A stretch of DNA of 64,000 bases, from contig OZ037765.1 of the NCBI GenBank assembly GCA_964035545.1, forward strand, positions 28,818,004-28,882,003, written 5' to 3'. A program made the translations under genes and the position numbers. Positions 36,102 to 49,400 of this stretch are shown piece by piece; within the stretch, counting starts at the first letter, position 1; every line of letters begins with the position of its first letter. Origin of the DNA: Bugula neritina. Lineage: Eukaryota; Bryozoa; Gymnolaemata; Cheilostomatida; Bugulidae. The notes beneath the pieces are model-generated. The model searched no databases. It was not told the DNA's origin and saw only the letters and a program-made list of their open reading frames with translations.

Positions 36102-37427
36102 ATGCCGCCCACCCAAGACCGAAGGGCTCAGTCCGCTTCTGCTGACCGTAGCAAAAGTTTTAAAGCTAAACTCGGTACCACCAACATTGTGAGTTATGAG
36201 GACTTGCTTATAGCTCAGTATATTGACGACATCAAGAAAGGGCCTGATGTAGGCAACAAAACTGGGTGAGAATGACTGCAACTTTTCCTGTAAACCTGTC
36301 ACTTCATTTCTAAAGCGCATTGCAACATGCATATAAACAGGCTCTGTTTAGTTGGTTGGTTTAATATGTATTGTAATAGATTATGTACTTTCAAGCTTAT
36401 AGGCTAACTTGGTGTTGTTTTGTTTGCAATTGTAGGCAGCTTTGTTGATATTTTTAAAAGTCATAATATCAAAATATATTGATGTTTTAAATTCATTAAA
36501 TAAAAATAAAAGTTCATAATTTTCTTTTTTCTTGTTACCATTTTACTTTAGTACTTGACCAAAAATATATGGTAAGTTAAGCATAAAGTGTCACTCATCA
36601 TATAAAAATAAAATGTTTGATACTTTTTATTAATTGCTTTAAAATTTGTTCATTAGACTAAGCCTGTTGTTGTTAGTGCAACAAAATAAGTTTCTGGTAA
36701 GCTTATGAGCAATTACAAGTTTTCAGATTTCCTACCTTCTGTGTTTTTGTTTTTTGTTTTAACTTTTGGGGCACATGAAAGCTTTCTAAAAGCCAATGTA
36801 TAGACCTATGTTTGAAAGCATTTGTTTTATTAATTTACATACCTGTTGGGCAAAAATTTGAATTTATTATAATTTAAAAAAGCTATGCTACAAGTTTTAA
36901 AACGTATTGTTGATTTTAACCTATACAGGAGCTCACCATATTTGGGCAAGTATCATTCTTTGGAAGAAGGTCTGCTGAAGCAGGGTATGAGTGTATTACC
37001 TCATTCTGGTAAGAAGGAGAGGCCAGTCTCAGCTCAGCATGTAAACAGGTCAGCTTTACTAAGTACCATGTGGTTGTGGTTCTTAATCTTTCAAGTTTCT
37101 CATTTATTAAAATACAATTTATTTTGTTTAAATTGCGTTTACATATATAAGTGTTATATTTATTTTGAAATTTGAGGCTTACTTTCAATATAAATATATT
37201 TACTTGGTGCAGTTGCTATGTTTTAGACATACAACCTATTCAGCTAAAACTGAATACAGCAGCACAAGATTTAGTAGTGCAAAACCTGGTAAACGTCAAA
37301 AGCCAAAGATTGATGCCAAGTTTATAGCAGATCCGGAGTTGTGGGACCCTGCCACACCTAGAGAGGAGAAAACTCAAGTCAGAAGAACTAGAAGCGCCCA
37401 TGTTAGAACACAGAGTGCTCAGAATAG
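36102..37427 (+). other. DCDC1 exons 1-3: disordered N-terminus with R-x-x-SA motifs
   Basis: Exons 36102-36265, 36929-37048, 37227-37427 (residues 1-162). Arg/Ser/Lys-rich with repeated motifs RRAQSAS, RPVSAQ, RTRSAHV, RTQSAQ and, at the start of exon 4, RPDSAK. RPVSA-type motifs occur in human DCDC1 and in many ciliary proteins. Confidence 0.8.
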
Positions 37428-40400
37428 GTAACATGTCTTTTTAATCTGTTTGAAGTTCTTTCACTTATTTGAGTTGTGCTAATTGGCTGCAAATATAAAA
37501 TAATAGGCTTGGTTGTATTAGGAGTTTACATACAACTGGTATTCTTTGTAGCATATAGCAGTTGCCTTGACTTAGTGAATATTTGATAGTGCAGGGCAAA
37601 ATTTTCATGCCTCTATTTTAACAAAGTTTATATATTTTTTTTCAATCTGATCAAAATTGTATTTTAAAACTAAATTTAAACAAACTGCATAAAACCAAAT
37701 AGGCCAACTTGAAAGTTTTAACAAATCTGTATAACTGAATTGATGGATAGAAATGTGTATTAGCTTATGTTTTACATGTTACAGGCCAGATTCTGCCAAG
37801 CAATCATATTCGATGCTGATAGACCACGAACTGTACATGGCTAGGCGGCCTAAGAAAAAGAAACCACTGTACAAGAGGCAGCCCTACGTCATCAGATGCA
37901 CCGTGTACAAGAATGGTGACAGAGATGTTTTCACTCAGGTGGCAGCACCTAATGTCAAGCAACTGTTGGAGTCTTGCACCATCAAACTGCAGCTTAATGG
38001 TGCTGCCAGAAGGATGTTTCTAGAAGATGGTAGTGAGATTTTCGAGACCAATGAAATTCCTAAAGATGGCGAAATATACGTTTCTAATGGTGAAGCATTC
38101 AAGAACCCTTTTACAACATTGATCAGTAAGTAATGTCAACCTTCCCCTGGTTAGTTTTGAGGATATAGAAACCTTTTTAAATTAATTATTAAAAAGACAC
38201 ATTGCATGTGCATTCCATACTTTGAACTATATTTTGTCATTACACTGAAGCCAAAATTTAAACAATTTGACTTTTAATTTCAGAACGACATGAGCAGAAG
38301 GATCAGCTGCAGTGGACCATGTCAGGTCTAGCCTTGCCTGCCGGCAAAAAAAAGAAGTCAAAATTTCTCTTGTCTAAAAGGTTCAAAGAGATGGTAACTG
38401 TTAGCAACAGAAGAATCATGGTTTACTTGAATGGACAGCACACCAACTGTGTTGAGGTTATATCTGACCTCAAGTCTATGGACGATGTATGTCATTTATA
38501 ATATTAATAATTTAGGAGTTGTCATCTGCTGTAAAATAGTAGCTCAACAAATTTCAAGGCATATTTTGAATTATGTTTTTTGTCATAGTAATTATTATAA
38601 AAGCTATAGCCATGAAAAGTGACGGTAAACATTTAGTTTGTGACAGATTTTTATCATGCATATATAAGAAATGGTCTATCAAAAACACAGCTGTAAGTTG
38701 TAGATTGTCTTGTAGTTCCTAGGGGCTGTCACCAGCAAGCTTGCTCTAAGAAGTCATGCTAGAATTATCTATGACTGGTCAGGCAAGGAAATTAAAGATT
38801 TTGAAAGCAGTGAGTTGTTTTCTCATTTTGTGTTAAAAGGCTAGTTTTGCTTCCTTGACACATTTAGAGTTGGAACCGCATAATCCAGTAGTGAAAAAAT
38901 GACTATGCATAGTATAGTATACATTTTTTTCTTGGCTTTGGTGGTACATGCAACACATGAACACTTTTGCAGTTGTCCTCTCATTATTCAGTCCATAGCT
39001 TTTTGTCATTAGCTTTTGTAATGTATTATGGTGCAAACGCTAGACAAAACTCAGGTGCTGCATGAATATTGTACAGAAATAAGAGTTTGAGGAAGTGGTT
39101 GATACATACTTGGTAAAACAAATCTTTGTTTTATCAATGGAATCTGTCAACCTAATTACTGCTGTACCATAAAACACAGCATTTTGTCTACTTAAATTTA
39201 ATGATGATGTTATGAAGTAAAACTTGCTAAGCATCTGTTATTATTATCGTGTCCAGTAAAAACGGCTCATCAAGCAATTTCATCAGTAAATTACAGCAAA
39301 CTTTTGGCCAAGTATCTTTATATTTGAAACTTTCAGAATTTGAACCTGAGCAACATACACATTTAGTTTCCGTAGTTTAATTTAAATATCTTGTCAATCA
39401 TTATGGCATATACAATTCAAGTTGTATTTTAGGTACTAAGATAAGACTTTAACTGAACTGTGAGCATTTGCTTGCTGTTTTATTGCAGTTGTACTTATGT
39501 ATATATCATGCTACTATATTTTTAGTCATTATGAACATATTTTGCAAAAATTCAAAGTCAACGACATTGTATCAACATTGACTTGGGTTTTCTAATATTT
39601 TATATCTGGATAACCATTTAAATATAGTTTGGATTCTTAAATGCTTCTATGTTTGTTAACCTCTTCTACTGTATTTTAGTACCAGTAATGGACCCTTGTT
39701 TACAAGAAGCTGGGACCCTAGTCCTGGGACCGGTTTGGGCCTCGTGTAGTGGAGGGTTCAGTCCCTCTGGTGCATGCAAGTTTCTTGAGAGTATTATTAC
39801 TCACTTGAGGAAGAGCTTGAAGGAGTCAAAATACAACAAGACACAAGTGAGTCCGGCCTCAACTATGTAAAAGTCACACACGATAATTATTCCAATATTG
39901 AAGTTTTTCAATTATAATTATTCCAATTGCAAACTTTTTACCTACTTTACTAGTCAAAGAGTGTAAAAGTAATTTAGTTTCCGATATCTTACTTGATGCA
40001 TGGTTGCTGCTAGCAGTGTCTTCCCTTTTACCCAACTGTAAATTGGCACTGTGTCTCTTTATGCAATTACCTCCTCTTTGCCATTTCTTCACTCCATATG
40101 GTTACCTATTCATGACTTATTGTTTCTCATTTATCTTCTTAGTTATTAATAGAGCCAAACCATCGCCATGCACATATTTCATTATATTTATTCTTCTATG
40201 GTCAAATGTATAGGTTTATGATGAATAAGTTTATTATGCACAGAACATGTCAATTATAGCTGACTAGTACAGAGAGAGTGAAAACAGGCTGTACCTAAAA
40301 CATTAACTATTTAGCTTTTTTCTGAGAGCTTGTATATCAACAATGCTATAATAGCCTACAACAAAATTTGTTGAAATCCTTTTTCATCCACATCTAACTT

Positions 40401-43400
40401 ATAGTCAACAATGTCAATAGTGCTATTTTATCTAACTGCTGCTGTTCCACTACCTAATGATATGGCGCAGGCAGTATGTGGCTCTCTATTATGGCGTTTC
40501 TATGCTCCCTGAACACTAGAAATCTTCTAACTTACATCAGTCTATGACACCACATATACTCAGCTTTTGTTGTTAATATTTTTTTCAACTCCATGTGCCA
40601 CTTTTTTCCTTCTTTCAACACATCTTAGCTTTACCTGCTATCATTTTCTGTTTATTTTATTTATTTTGTATTCAATTAGTAATCAACTTTTAAAAGTGTT
40701 TGTTAATTTTCTGATAGATGATGCATGCAAAAAATGGTGAAACTGTTGAGTTGGTGGCTTTATCGTCTTTGTCAATGGCAGAATTGGATACAAACATTTC
40801 TGAGCTAAACCAGGACATATCCAATATGTCCACCACGCTCAAAAAGATGAAGAAAATACACAGCGAAATCAGTGAAGACGCCAAGAAGGAAGAGGTTTGT
40901 AGTGAATATGTCTTAGGTGTACTATACTATAAACTGTTTTGGAAACTTTCTCACCCTTCAACTTCAACTATTTGCAGGATGAGGGATATTCCTATGTCCT
41001 GCAACACATCAAGGAAATCGATGCTAGTGACAATGCTGTGGGAGGAAGTGGACTTAAGCTAAAGGTTTTCCGCAATGGTGATTATGGTAAACCAGCCATT
41101 GTTTACTTCAACACAAGGCAAGCTTCTCGTGGCATCAAAGACAGTAAATTGATATTTGAACGGGTAGGTTTGAGCTGTTTTTGTTTTAATTAGTATATAG
41201 AACCTATACAACAAACTCGCATAAACATTCATTATATTTTGAATATGTTTATGAATGTGTAAAATTTAATACTTCCATTTGTGTGCTGGCATACACTGGT
41301 TGTACATTTGCTGTATTGTACATAGTGACATGGTGTTGTAGCTGTTAGACCAGTGTGCTAGTAGAGTGACCTCTACCTCAAGCCAAGGCACAAAGTTTGC
41401 CAGGCGACTCTTTGATGTAAATGGAGACGAGATTAAAGATATTTACAGTCTTAAATCGGAACAGGAAATATTCGTATCAACTGGGGAACCATTTAAGATG
41501 CCTTATGGTAGACAATATTATATTATCATATTGATTGCAGTTGAATCTAAATTTTACATCACCAAATCAAACGTTATAAGCTTAGAACATGGCCTTAGGA
41601 TTTATTTAGTGATTCGATCACTGTTAGTATTTCTATGTCACAAGCCTTTCTACAAGCAACAGTTCATCTCTTCAACATTTTATCTCTATTTACATGTTAC
41701 CTCCTCCTTAAAACTTCAGTTTCACAAACTTGACATGAATATGTTAAATTTTTAGTTTATTTAAGAAAAAATACAATTAATAGACTACTTACCAAATTTG
41801 TAAGCTATTCGAATTTTTCTTCACTTTTCTTACTTGATATAAGTTGTTTTAAATTATAATTTTTATAGTATGACATTCAGGTGAGGATAGTTCATGTTTT
41901 TTTCATAGTTCTTTGCCTCGAAGCATTTTTTGAGCAAGTAAAGGGAGTAGACATGCAGTATCCTCATGAGTCACCACCGCGGCAGACAGCAGTGTTTGAC
42001 CAAAGTGTAACTTATCTGGAAACTCAAAAGACAGAGTGGGAAGGTAGTATTGGCTTCCCTGCTGATTATCATTGGTTTACATGCTCGGAGGCTACAAAAC
42101 CTGAGATAAGGGAAGAGATCTTAGAAAGCAAAGAGTTGGACATTAACAGCCATTGGCTAGTGCATAAGGAGAAGGTTTGTATTTTGTCTATTTTGCATAA
42201 TGTTTTAAATTGGTTCTATTATGTGTTATATTCTCATCATAGAATTGTCATTTCTATTCGGAGTCTAGTTGTTGTTAATATATCGCAGTGCAGTGTATGT
42301 GTGTTGTGTGAATTGGGCTATTAAAATAGCTAGAAAATGGGCACCAAAAAGTTTGTTATTATGCATTTTAGTATCTAGGCAACCTTATATTAAAAGTGCC
42401 TATTTGGTAACTCTGTAAAGTTAAAAATGATTACATACATTAATGGAATAGTTTGGAGTTGTGTACTGCAGCTAACGTTGGGCATTAGTGCACTTTTAAA
42501 TGTTGAAAGTATAAATAGCCTATGTTCTGCTGAACACCCGGCCATAGTATATGAATTCCTTTATAATGAGGTAGTTATCAGTAGGAAGGCATGCTAATTG
42601 ACTAACTCACATTGTGTTTACAGAGAGACATGGTGCTCTACCCATCTCTTATTGTCTCAGACAGAAAGAAGAAGGGCGCCAATGACCTGTGGCCCGCGGA
42701 AGCCCAGCTGTGGGTCTTGAATAAAGTCAGTTTTTCTACTAGAATATTCTACCAGTTTACAGCTTCAAAACAAACATTTACATCTATAGTGATAACTGCA
42801 TCTTACTGCATGCTAAACTTTCTCTTTTCGTCATTTATCAACAATTTTTTTGAATAGTTGCTTTATATGCTACAACTTTTTATCTGTATTTTATTTGCTT
42901 GAATTTGCAAGTTGTAAGATTAATTTCCCTGACTCAAGCGATAGTCTAATACTTGGAGAACATTGCAGGGCGGCTACATCGCTTGCAGAGGAATGCCCCA
43001 TATGGTCATGGCTGTACTGGACACCAGAGTAGACTGTGAGACTAAAGGCAAATCTAAGGTCCGAGTCACAGGCTATGCTGTCGGCTTGCAAAAGCGTCAG
43101 GAAGGCAACCCTGCGCAGCAATGGAGGTTCACAAATGATGGCTCAGTCTACTCCATGGTAAGTTGTCTCCCCTTGAAGCTGAACTGTCTAAGCTGCATGT
43201 ATGTAATAGTATAAGGTGTAGATATATTATCTTAGCTACAACCTAGAGCTGTTTATTCAAAAAAATTATATATGACTCATTCACTCACTTATTATCCCAC
43301 TGTTAGTCTAGAAGTAACCTCCAATTATCTTTCACTCATTACACTTCGAGGGGTGGCCACGGAATTTTTTTAGAAATGGAGAGTTTTAAGGGTCCTAATT

Positions 43401-46400
43401 AATCTGTGAAAACTCTAGAATATTCTGTGCACCCAGTTAGCCACAAAAGCGCTTCAAACTTTTAAAATGAATCAGGAGTTGTCTTCTCTTAACGTTTTTG
43501 TGATATGGCTAAATATCTTAGAATTATTGAAGCTAATTTATTTTATATAAGCAAAATAATTTTGTTGATAATATTAGATACTTTTCTCACTTTTCTGTTA
43601 TAACAGCTCTAAATTTTTTTGCTCACCCAGTTAGTCACAAAATCTCCTTAAACTTTTACAGGAGTTGTTTCCCCACAACTTTGTCAAAATCTGTTAGGTT
43701 TTATCTTGAAATTATTGAAGCTAGCTTATTATATATACAAGCAAAAACTTTTGCAGGTAATCATAGATGTGTTTTTCACTTCTTTGAGTTTAATGCTAGT
43801 AATTTTCTTGTGAAAAAAATCTGAAAAAAATGGACTATATGGACGAAAACAAGCAAAGGATTGGGTTTTTTAGTTATAAGGCGAACATTATTATTGATCA
43901 GCTATAAAAAAGCCGAATTATAAGTAAATTTGTCTCTAATAATGATTTTTTTCACAATTTTTATTATAATAACTACTTTTACAAAAAAGTAATGAGACGC
44001 CTGAGCAGGTTGGTCTGGACTCCGGAAGATAATATTTCAAATATGTACAATTGAGCTTTGCCAATAAACTTAAGCTGAACTATATATATACATAAGCAAT
44101 TTGGTTTTTAAAACAATGCTATTGGCTAAAATGCATATTTTTATCTTATCTTATATAATGGCTCTATAGTCGATTTAGCTCAGTTATAGTTACAGAAGAA
44201 ATACCCTAAAGCGTTCCTATATAATTTAAAATATATATGGTATTATTTAAGCCACCCATTAGAAAAATGATCTGGAGCTGCCTTATTCAAAGATCATGGG
44301 CATGTACTCTTTTCATGTGTGTCATTTGTCACAAAAAGAATAATTTCTTATTAGCAAATAGAACAAGCTGGGTTTAAGACTGGTGCCTTTTTGTGTGAAA
44401 CATGGCGTAAAAATACTTTAGAGAAACAAAATTGCTTTCAGCTAGAATTTTTCAAACATGGTGGAATTCCTAGGAAAACAGAACTCAAATGCTTACAATT
44501 AGATTACGAGGTAGCAGGTACACAATCTTTTTTGCATCTTAAGACATTGATGTTTTCATCTTAAGTCTATACATCTATTTGCAAAACATTACCTTCTTGC
44601 CAAATATTTTTTTTCACAGGTGTGGTAATCATGGTTTCATTCCAGATAGAGGCTAGGCTAAATTTTTTACTTAAATGCTAATTATTTATTTTGGTAAAAT
44701 ATATTTTTATGTGCAATTTATTTTAATAATATTGAAATATATGTATATTTAAATAAACTTGAATCAATTGCTTGTTATTTAACACATAAATAAGTTCCTT
44801 TGATCTGCATTAACTTATTAATTTTGTATATTTTATACATCTTGCATGCTGTTTGAAAAATATTTCAATAATAAGTATCCATTAAAGATAGTGTCCATAA
44901 TTTTTAATGTATTACTACTTTTTGTCCCACACAAATTAATAAAAAGTAATAGAATATTATTCATAATTCATGTTACTGGTAGCTATTATAGCTATTAGCA
45001 TATTAGCTATTTAGCAATCAATACAACGGTATATAGGTAATATTAATGTATATGGTAACAAAATAGAAATATAATGTCTATTTGGGAGGAAACCATAATC
45101 ATATGAGGTATTTGGATGTCAACATTGCAGCAAATAAAGCCGGACCACAGTTGTATGCAGCACCTACTATAGAGTTCATGTTTTAACAGGTTGTGATTTG
45201 ACAATAATGCTTTTTATGGAAAAGGATAGCGCACAGCCTACTCTCTTTTGAGAAAATATCTAGAATGTATGGTATGCTTTGAACACCTCTGCAAGTATTT
45301 CAAGCTGCCAGCCATTACAGCGGCTGAAGTAGAACAATTTGTCTATAAACTTTATGGAGCAGGAAATTCAAATATAGATGATATCCGATACACTTTATTT
45401 TGTTCACCATCTAAAAGAACTCAATGCAGTTTGCCTCCAAGAAAAGATGAATTAAATGTGCACGTAAAAAGAGCAAATCATCAGGCAGTCATTTGGAGAA
45501 GGATGAAAACAGCCTATATTGATGCACCACCCCCAGAACACCATGGGGGGATTGTTGAGAATCATCGCAGCAAAGATATAAAGAGGATGATTCAAGCTTC
45601 TGCACCTAAGCATGTATATTGCAGAGTTTAAACTGCTCCTGTAAGACCGGCTGCAACATATCAAGATGTGGATGTCAGAAGTCTCAAATGCAGTGCACTG
45701 ATGTTTGTCAATGTAAAGATTGTCTGAAAAGAAGTGCTATATTGGGGAAGAAGAAGCTGATGAGACCGACGACAGTGACAATGATGGCGAGAATACTTTT
45801 TCATAATAAAGCACTATTTTTAGACATTTGTTATATATTTGGCTGCAAACAATTTGATTTTGATCATCTCTCATGCTTCTATTTCTCTAAATAGTTTTAC
45901 AGAATCTTGTTGATTTTTGCAGATGTTAAACGGCTATACTGACAGACTAGCAAATGATTCACTTGGGCTGTGCTCAAAAGATTTCAATATTTATTCATTT
46001 CAACATTTATTTTATGCTATAATTTTATAAATCTAGTTTTTCACACTTCAGCATAACTTTTTTTTATCTTTGTATAAATAACTTGGTCATATACAACTAT
46101 TCTGCATGCTTATACCGCATGCAATATGTCGATTCATAACAAATATATATGTTTATATAAACAACTTGATTTTAATTTAAGATAGCGTCTTGCAGTCTTC
46201 AAATTCAGTATCAGCATAGTATTCTAGGTAAGAGGCAATCATTTTTCATATTTCAGAAAACATTTTTCCTTCAAGATAGCTTAGTAAAATTGGATACTAT
46301 TTTGCACAATCTACATTTCTTTTTATCACCCATCCAAAATGGCAATTCGTTTTTTTGCAATAACTTGAGTTTGGGTAGAGATAGAATTCTAGAGTTTGTA

Positions 46401-49400
46401 GATTCAAAATCAGCACAGAATTCTGATCTAGAAACAACTTTTTTTGAGTGGCCACCCAGTAAAGTGTAATAAGCCAATTTTTTGAGCACTTTTCGGGAGG
46501 TTACTTCTAGACTATGTGTTTAGTTGAGAAGGTAATTGACATAACTATTGGATTGTCAATAAGCCATTTGACCAATACAACCTAGCAGAAAAATTCTGAA
46601 AGTCCAATTCTGTTTCTATTGTTTAGGTGTCCTGCAGACGCTTTTTCTTGCATGTTTTGACCTTAGCTCATATGTACTATATCATATGTAATGTTTAGAA
46701 TTATAATATGGTTGTAACTACTGCTACTATTGTAAGTTATAATCACTATTTTACTCACTGGTGATAAATTACTAGGTGGTTTTGTAGTTTTCAAAATCTA
46801 TTTGTTTGCTGTAGATCTTGTTTTTTATTTTGTACACAGTAAGCCTAGTTTAATATAAAGTACTACAGCTACTAATGGAACATATAACCTTGAGCTCTAT
46901 AAAAACATAATGGTATATCTACATGTTCAATAGCTATATGAAGCGCAACAGTACTCGGTACGATTTCCTTATTTTGGTTTTACCTCTCTTTCTTTTAAAT
47001 TTTGGTATTCATATTTAACAGCAAAACTGACTTGCACCGCTTTAAAATTCTGTTATGTTTCCTCTAATAATTTTCTTATTCTCCATCGTATTGTGTATAG
47101 TTTATAATTCCTGACACAAACCTTCTGTTACAATTTCTTTGCTGTAAGCTATTTATATATTTGTTGGTGTAGTGTTGGAGTTGTGTTCTCTATTTTGGTG
47201 TTGATTGTGGGAATGAAATCCTCAACTCAGAGCACCTTAGAGAGATGCATAAAGCCCAAAATATATAGGGCTAGTGAGGGCAGGCGTCTAAAACCACCTT
47301 TTCGGAACTCCTTATAAGTACTGACCTGTGGTTTTACATTGTACTTACTTGACACCACAACTTTATACTTTGTTTCTGACAGCTGCTTGGACCAACATGC
47401 TGTTCTTATTGTTCTGCTTCAGATATTTTCAACTTTTAATAGCTGGTGTTAATATCACTATACAGCTATATATCACTAAACTATTCATTTGAGCTATTAA
47501 TTTTTGGGACAACAATTTTGATTCATGTAATTTTTTAAACATTATGTACGTATACAGCTCTATTTCTCTGATAGTTTACTCTTGAATTGCGTTTTAATGA
47601 TTTTTATATTTTTCTTTACATGTAGACACTCAAATTTAGATAAATGATGTCTCATTTTGAAATTTTGCTGCTGATGCTGCTCTGTAATAGAGCTATTAGA
47701 GAAATACTCTCTTCATTAGACTGCCTTTATATGTTACAGTCACAGCCTGAGTTGATTCTCACATTCCTGGGGGCAAAGTACAGTAGAATAGAGGAGGAGA
47801 TGGTGGTGAATGAAGTGGAAGGAGTACCCAATGGGTTTGTACCTCACTTGGCGGTCTGTGAAAAGATAGCTGGTAAAGAAGCTTCCCTTCAGAGGTAACT
47901 TCTAATACCTGTGATTCAACTTTCTGTATGTATATAAATTTGAATTTGAAAATATTATGGTCACCTTTCACCGCCGTAGTCCTTCATGGGTGGTGGGAAT
48001 TTGAATATATAATTCTTTGAATTAATATTTTCTAAATATTTTATCAATTTTAAAAACTTTTATATCATTCATATAAATATATATAATATATATAAATATA
48101 TATGTGTGTGCTTGCATGCGTGATGTATAAAACTTCACGAATGCTCTTAAACAGCTTGCCACATTAAAAATAGTCAATAAATAGACTATCAACTGTTTTA
48201 AGTCATGTATGATGGGCTCAGTTTATAGAATATAAATATATTTATAAATTCTTGCTATTTATAGATTTGCAATGAAACAAGAAAGATTTGATAATCTCGG
48301 CCAGTGGAAACACAATGATCACGAAGTAGTCACGAACCCAGAGTTCAACAAGCTTGCTCTTTCGTGGCCGGTGAATAAAGACAATGAATGGAATGATAAG
48401 TTTGATTGGCCAATGGAATTTTATTTTATAGCTCAAGCTCCACCTCTGCAAAAATCTAAAAAGGACTCCTTAGGCCGTGAGTTTGTTAAATTTTAACTAA
48501 AATTTGCTTTTTGAGGACTTGCTTAACTATAATGAATGTTTTATAGGAAAGAGAAATATTTATTTTATATCTCTGCTAGCTGTAACTTGTCTGTATGGTT
48601 GTGTAAATTAAGATTTTATTTTGATAATGCATTGTACATTTATGCTGTGCAATCCATTCCAGTTGTTGCACCACATGTAGCTTTGTTTTATAGTTCATTT
48701 CTATATACACTTCATTCAGCTAATAAATTGTTTTGATATTTTATTTTCAACTAATAGTTTTGGTCAATTATTTAAAACATTTATTACATAATATACTGTA
48801 GATACACCACTCAGACTGATGGTTATGAAAAATGGTGAAACGAATGAGCGACATTCCTCGCCTGTGGTTGGACCAGACCTAACCAATGTAAGAAACATTC
48901 ACACTTCTCAAGTCCAGATATTAGGAAAAAATTTTCATAGTTTTGACCAATTTTTTAATAAAAACTACTTGGTATTTTGCTGAAAAAGAAACTTTAATTA
49001 TATTTTAAAGTTGAATGAACAGATCTGCATATGCTTGAATATTATAACACAACGTTTAGTGAATTTAGAATTAAAATCTCGAAAATATTTTACTATTCAA
49101 TATAATCAAGTGTCTATTATTACATTTTAACTCAATTTATAATTTATTATCATCACTCATGTTTCAGATGATGAGGGATTTGAGTAAGCCAGGTGGTAAA
49201 AAGTCACACCACCATGGTCACAGTCACGAAGGTCACAGTCACGGTAGTCATAGTCACGGTGCACACAGTAAGGAAAAGAAAAGCAGTGCTTGGACCAGTT
49301 CACCTCAAGATGACTCAGTCAGTGATTTCCCTCTGCACTGTGATGACTTGACCTTCAGAGAACTTGAGTTCAGACTCGTATGTCTTCAAACATAAAACTC

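Larger units (their letters stand above)
43304..46514 (+). mobile_element. Decayed 3.2 kb DNA transposon with terminal inverted repeats, DCDC1 intron 13
   Basis: The left end TAGTCTAGAAGTAACCTCC (43304-43322) is repeated exactly inverted at 46496-46514. Further inside, ATTACACTT and GGGTGGCCAC (left) match the complement of the right end as well, so the imperfect inverted repeat reaches about 65-75 bp. Flanks are TGT on both sides (43301-43303, 46515-46517), giving a 3-bp duplication; if the ends are GTCTAGAAG instead, a TA duplication is possible. Inside lies a broken gene (separate entry). Superfamily not assigned. Confidence 0.8.
41909..47894 (+). other. DCDC1 exons 11-14: linker and first beta-trefoil (ricin-B-like)
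   Basis: Exons 41909-42174, 42624-42725, 42969-43157, 47740-47894 (residues 607-844). The trefoil part has LWVLNKGGYIACRG, VGLQKRQ, QQWRFTNDGSVYS and PELILTFLG, with the Q-x-W of ricin-type repeats. Intron 13 (4.6 kb) splits the trefoil and holds a DNA transposon. The exon 11 acceptor (41907-41908) was chosen because the nearer alternatives introduce stops. Confidence 0.82.

Noticed and set aside
41869-41880. Possible 12-base microexon before DCDC1 exon 11
   Set aside because: In the required phase it reads TGA. The acceptor at 41907-41908 gives an open frame that aligns with vertebrate DCDC1.
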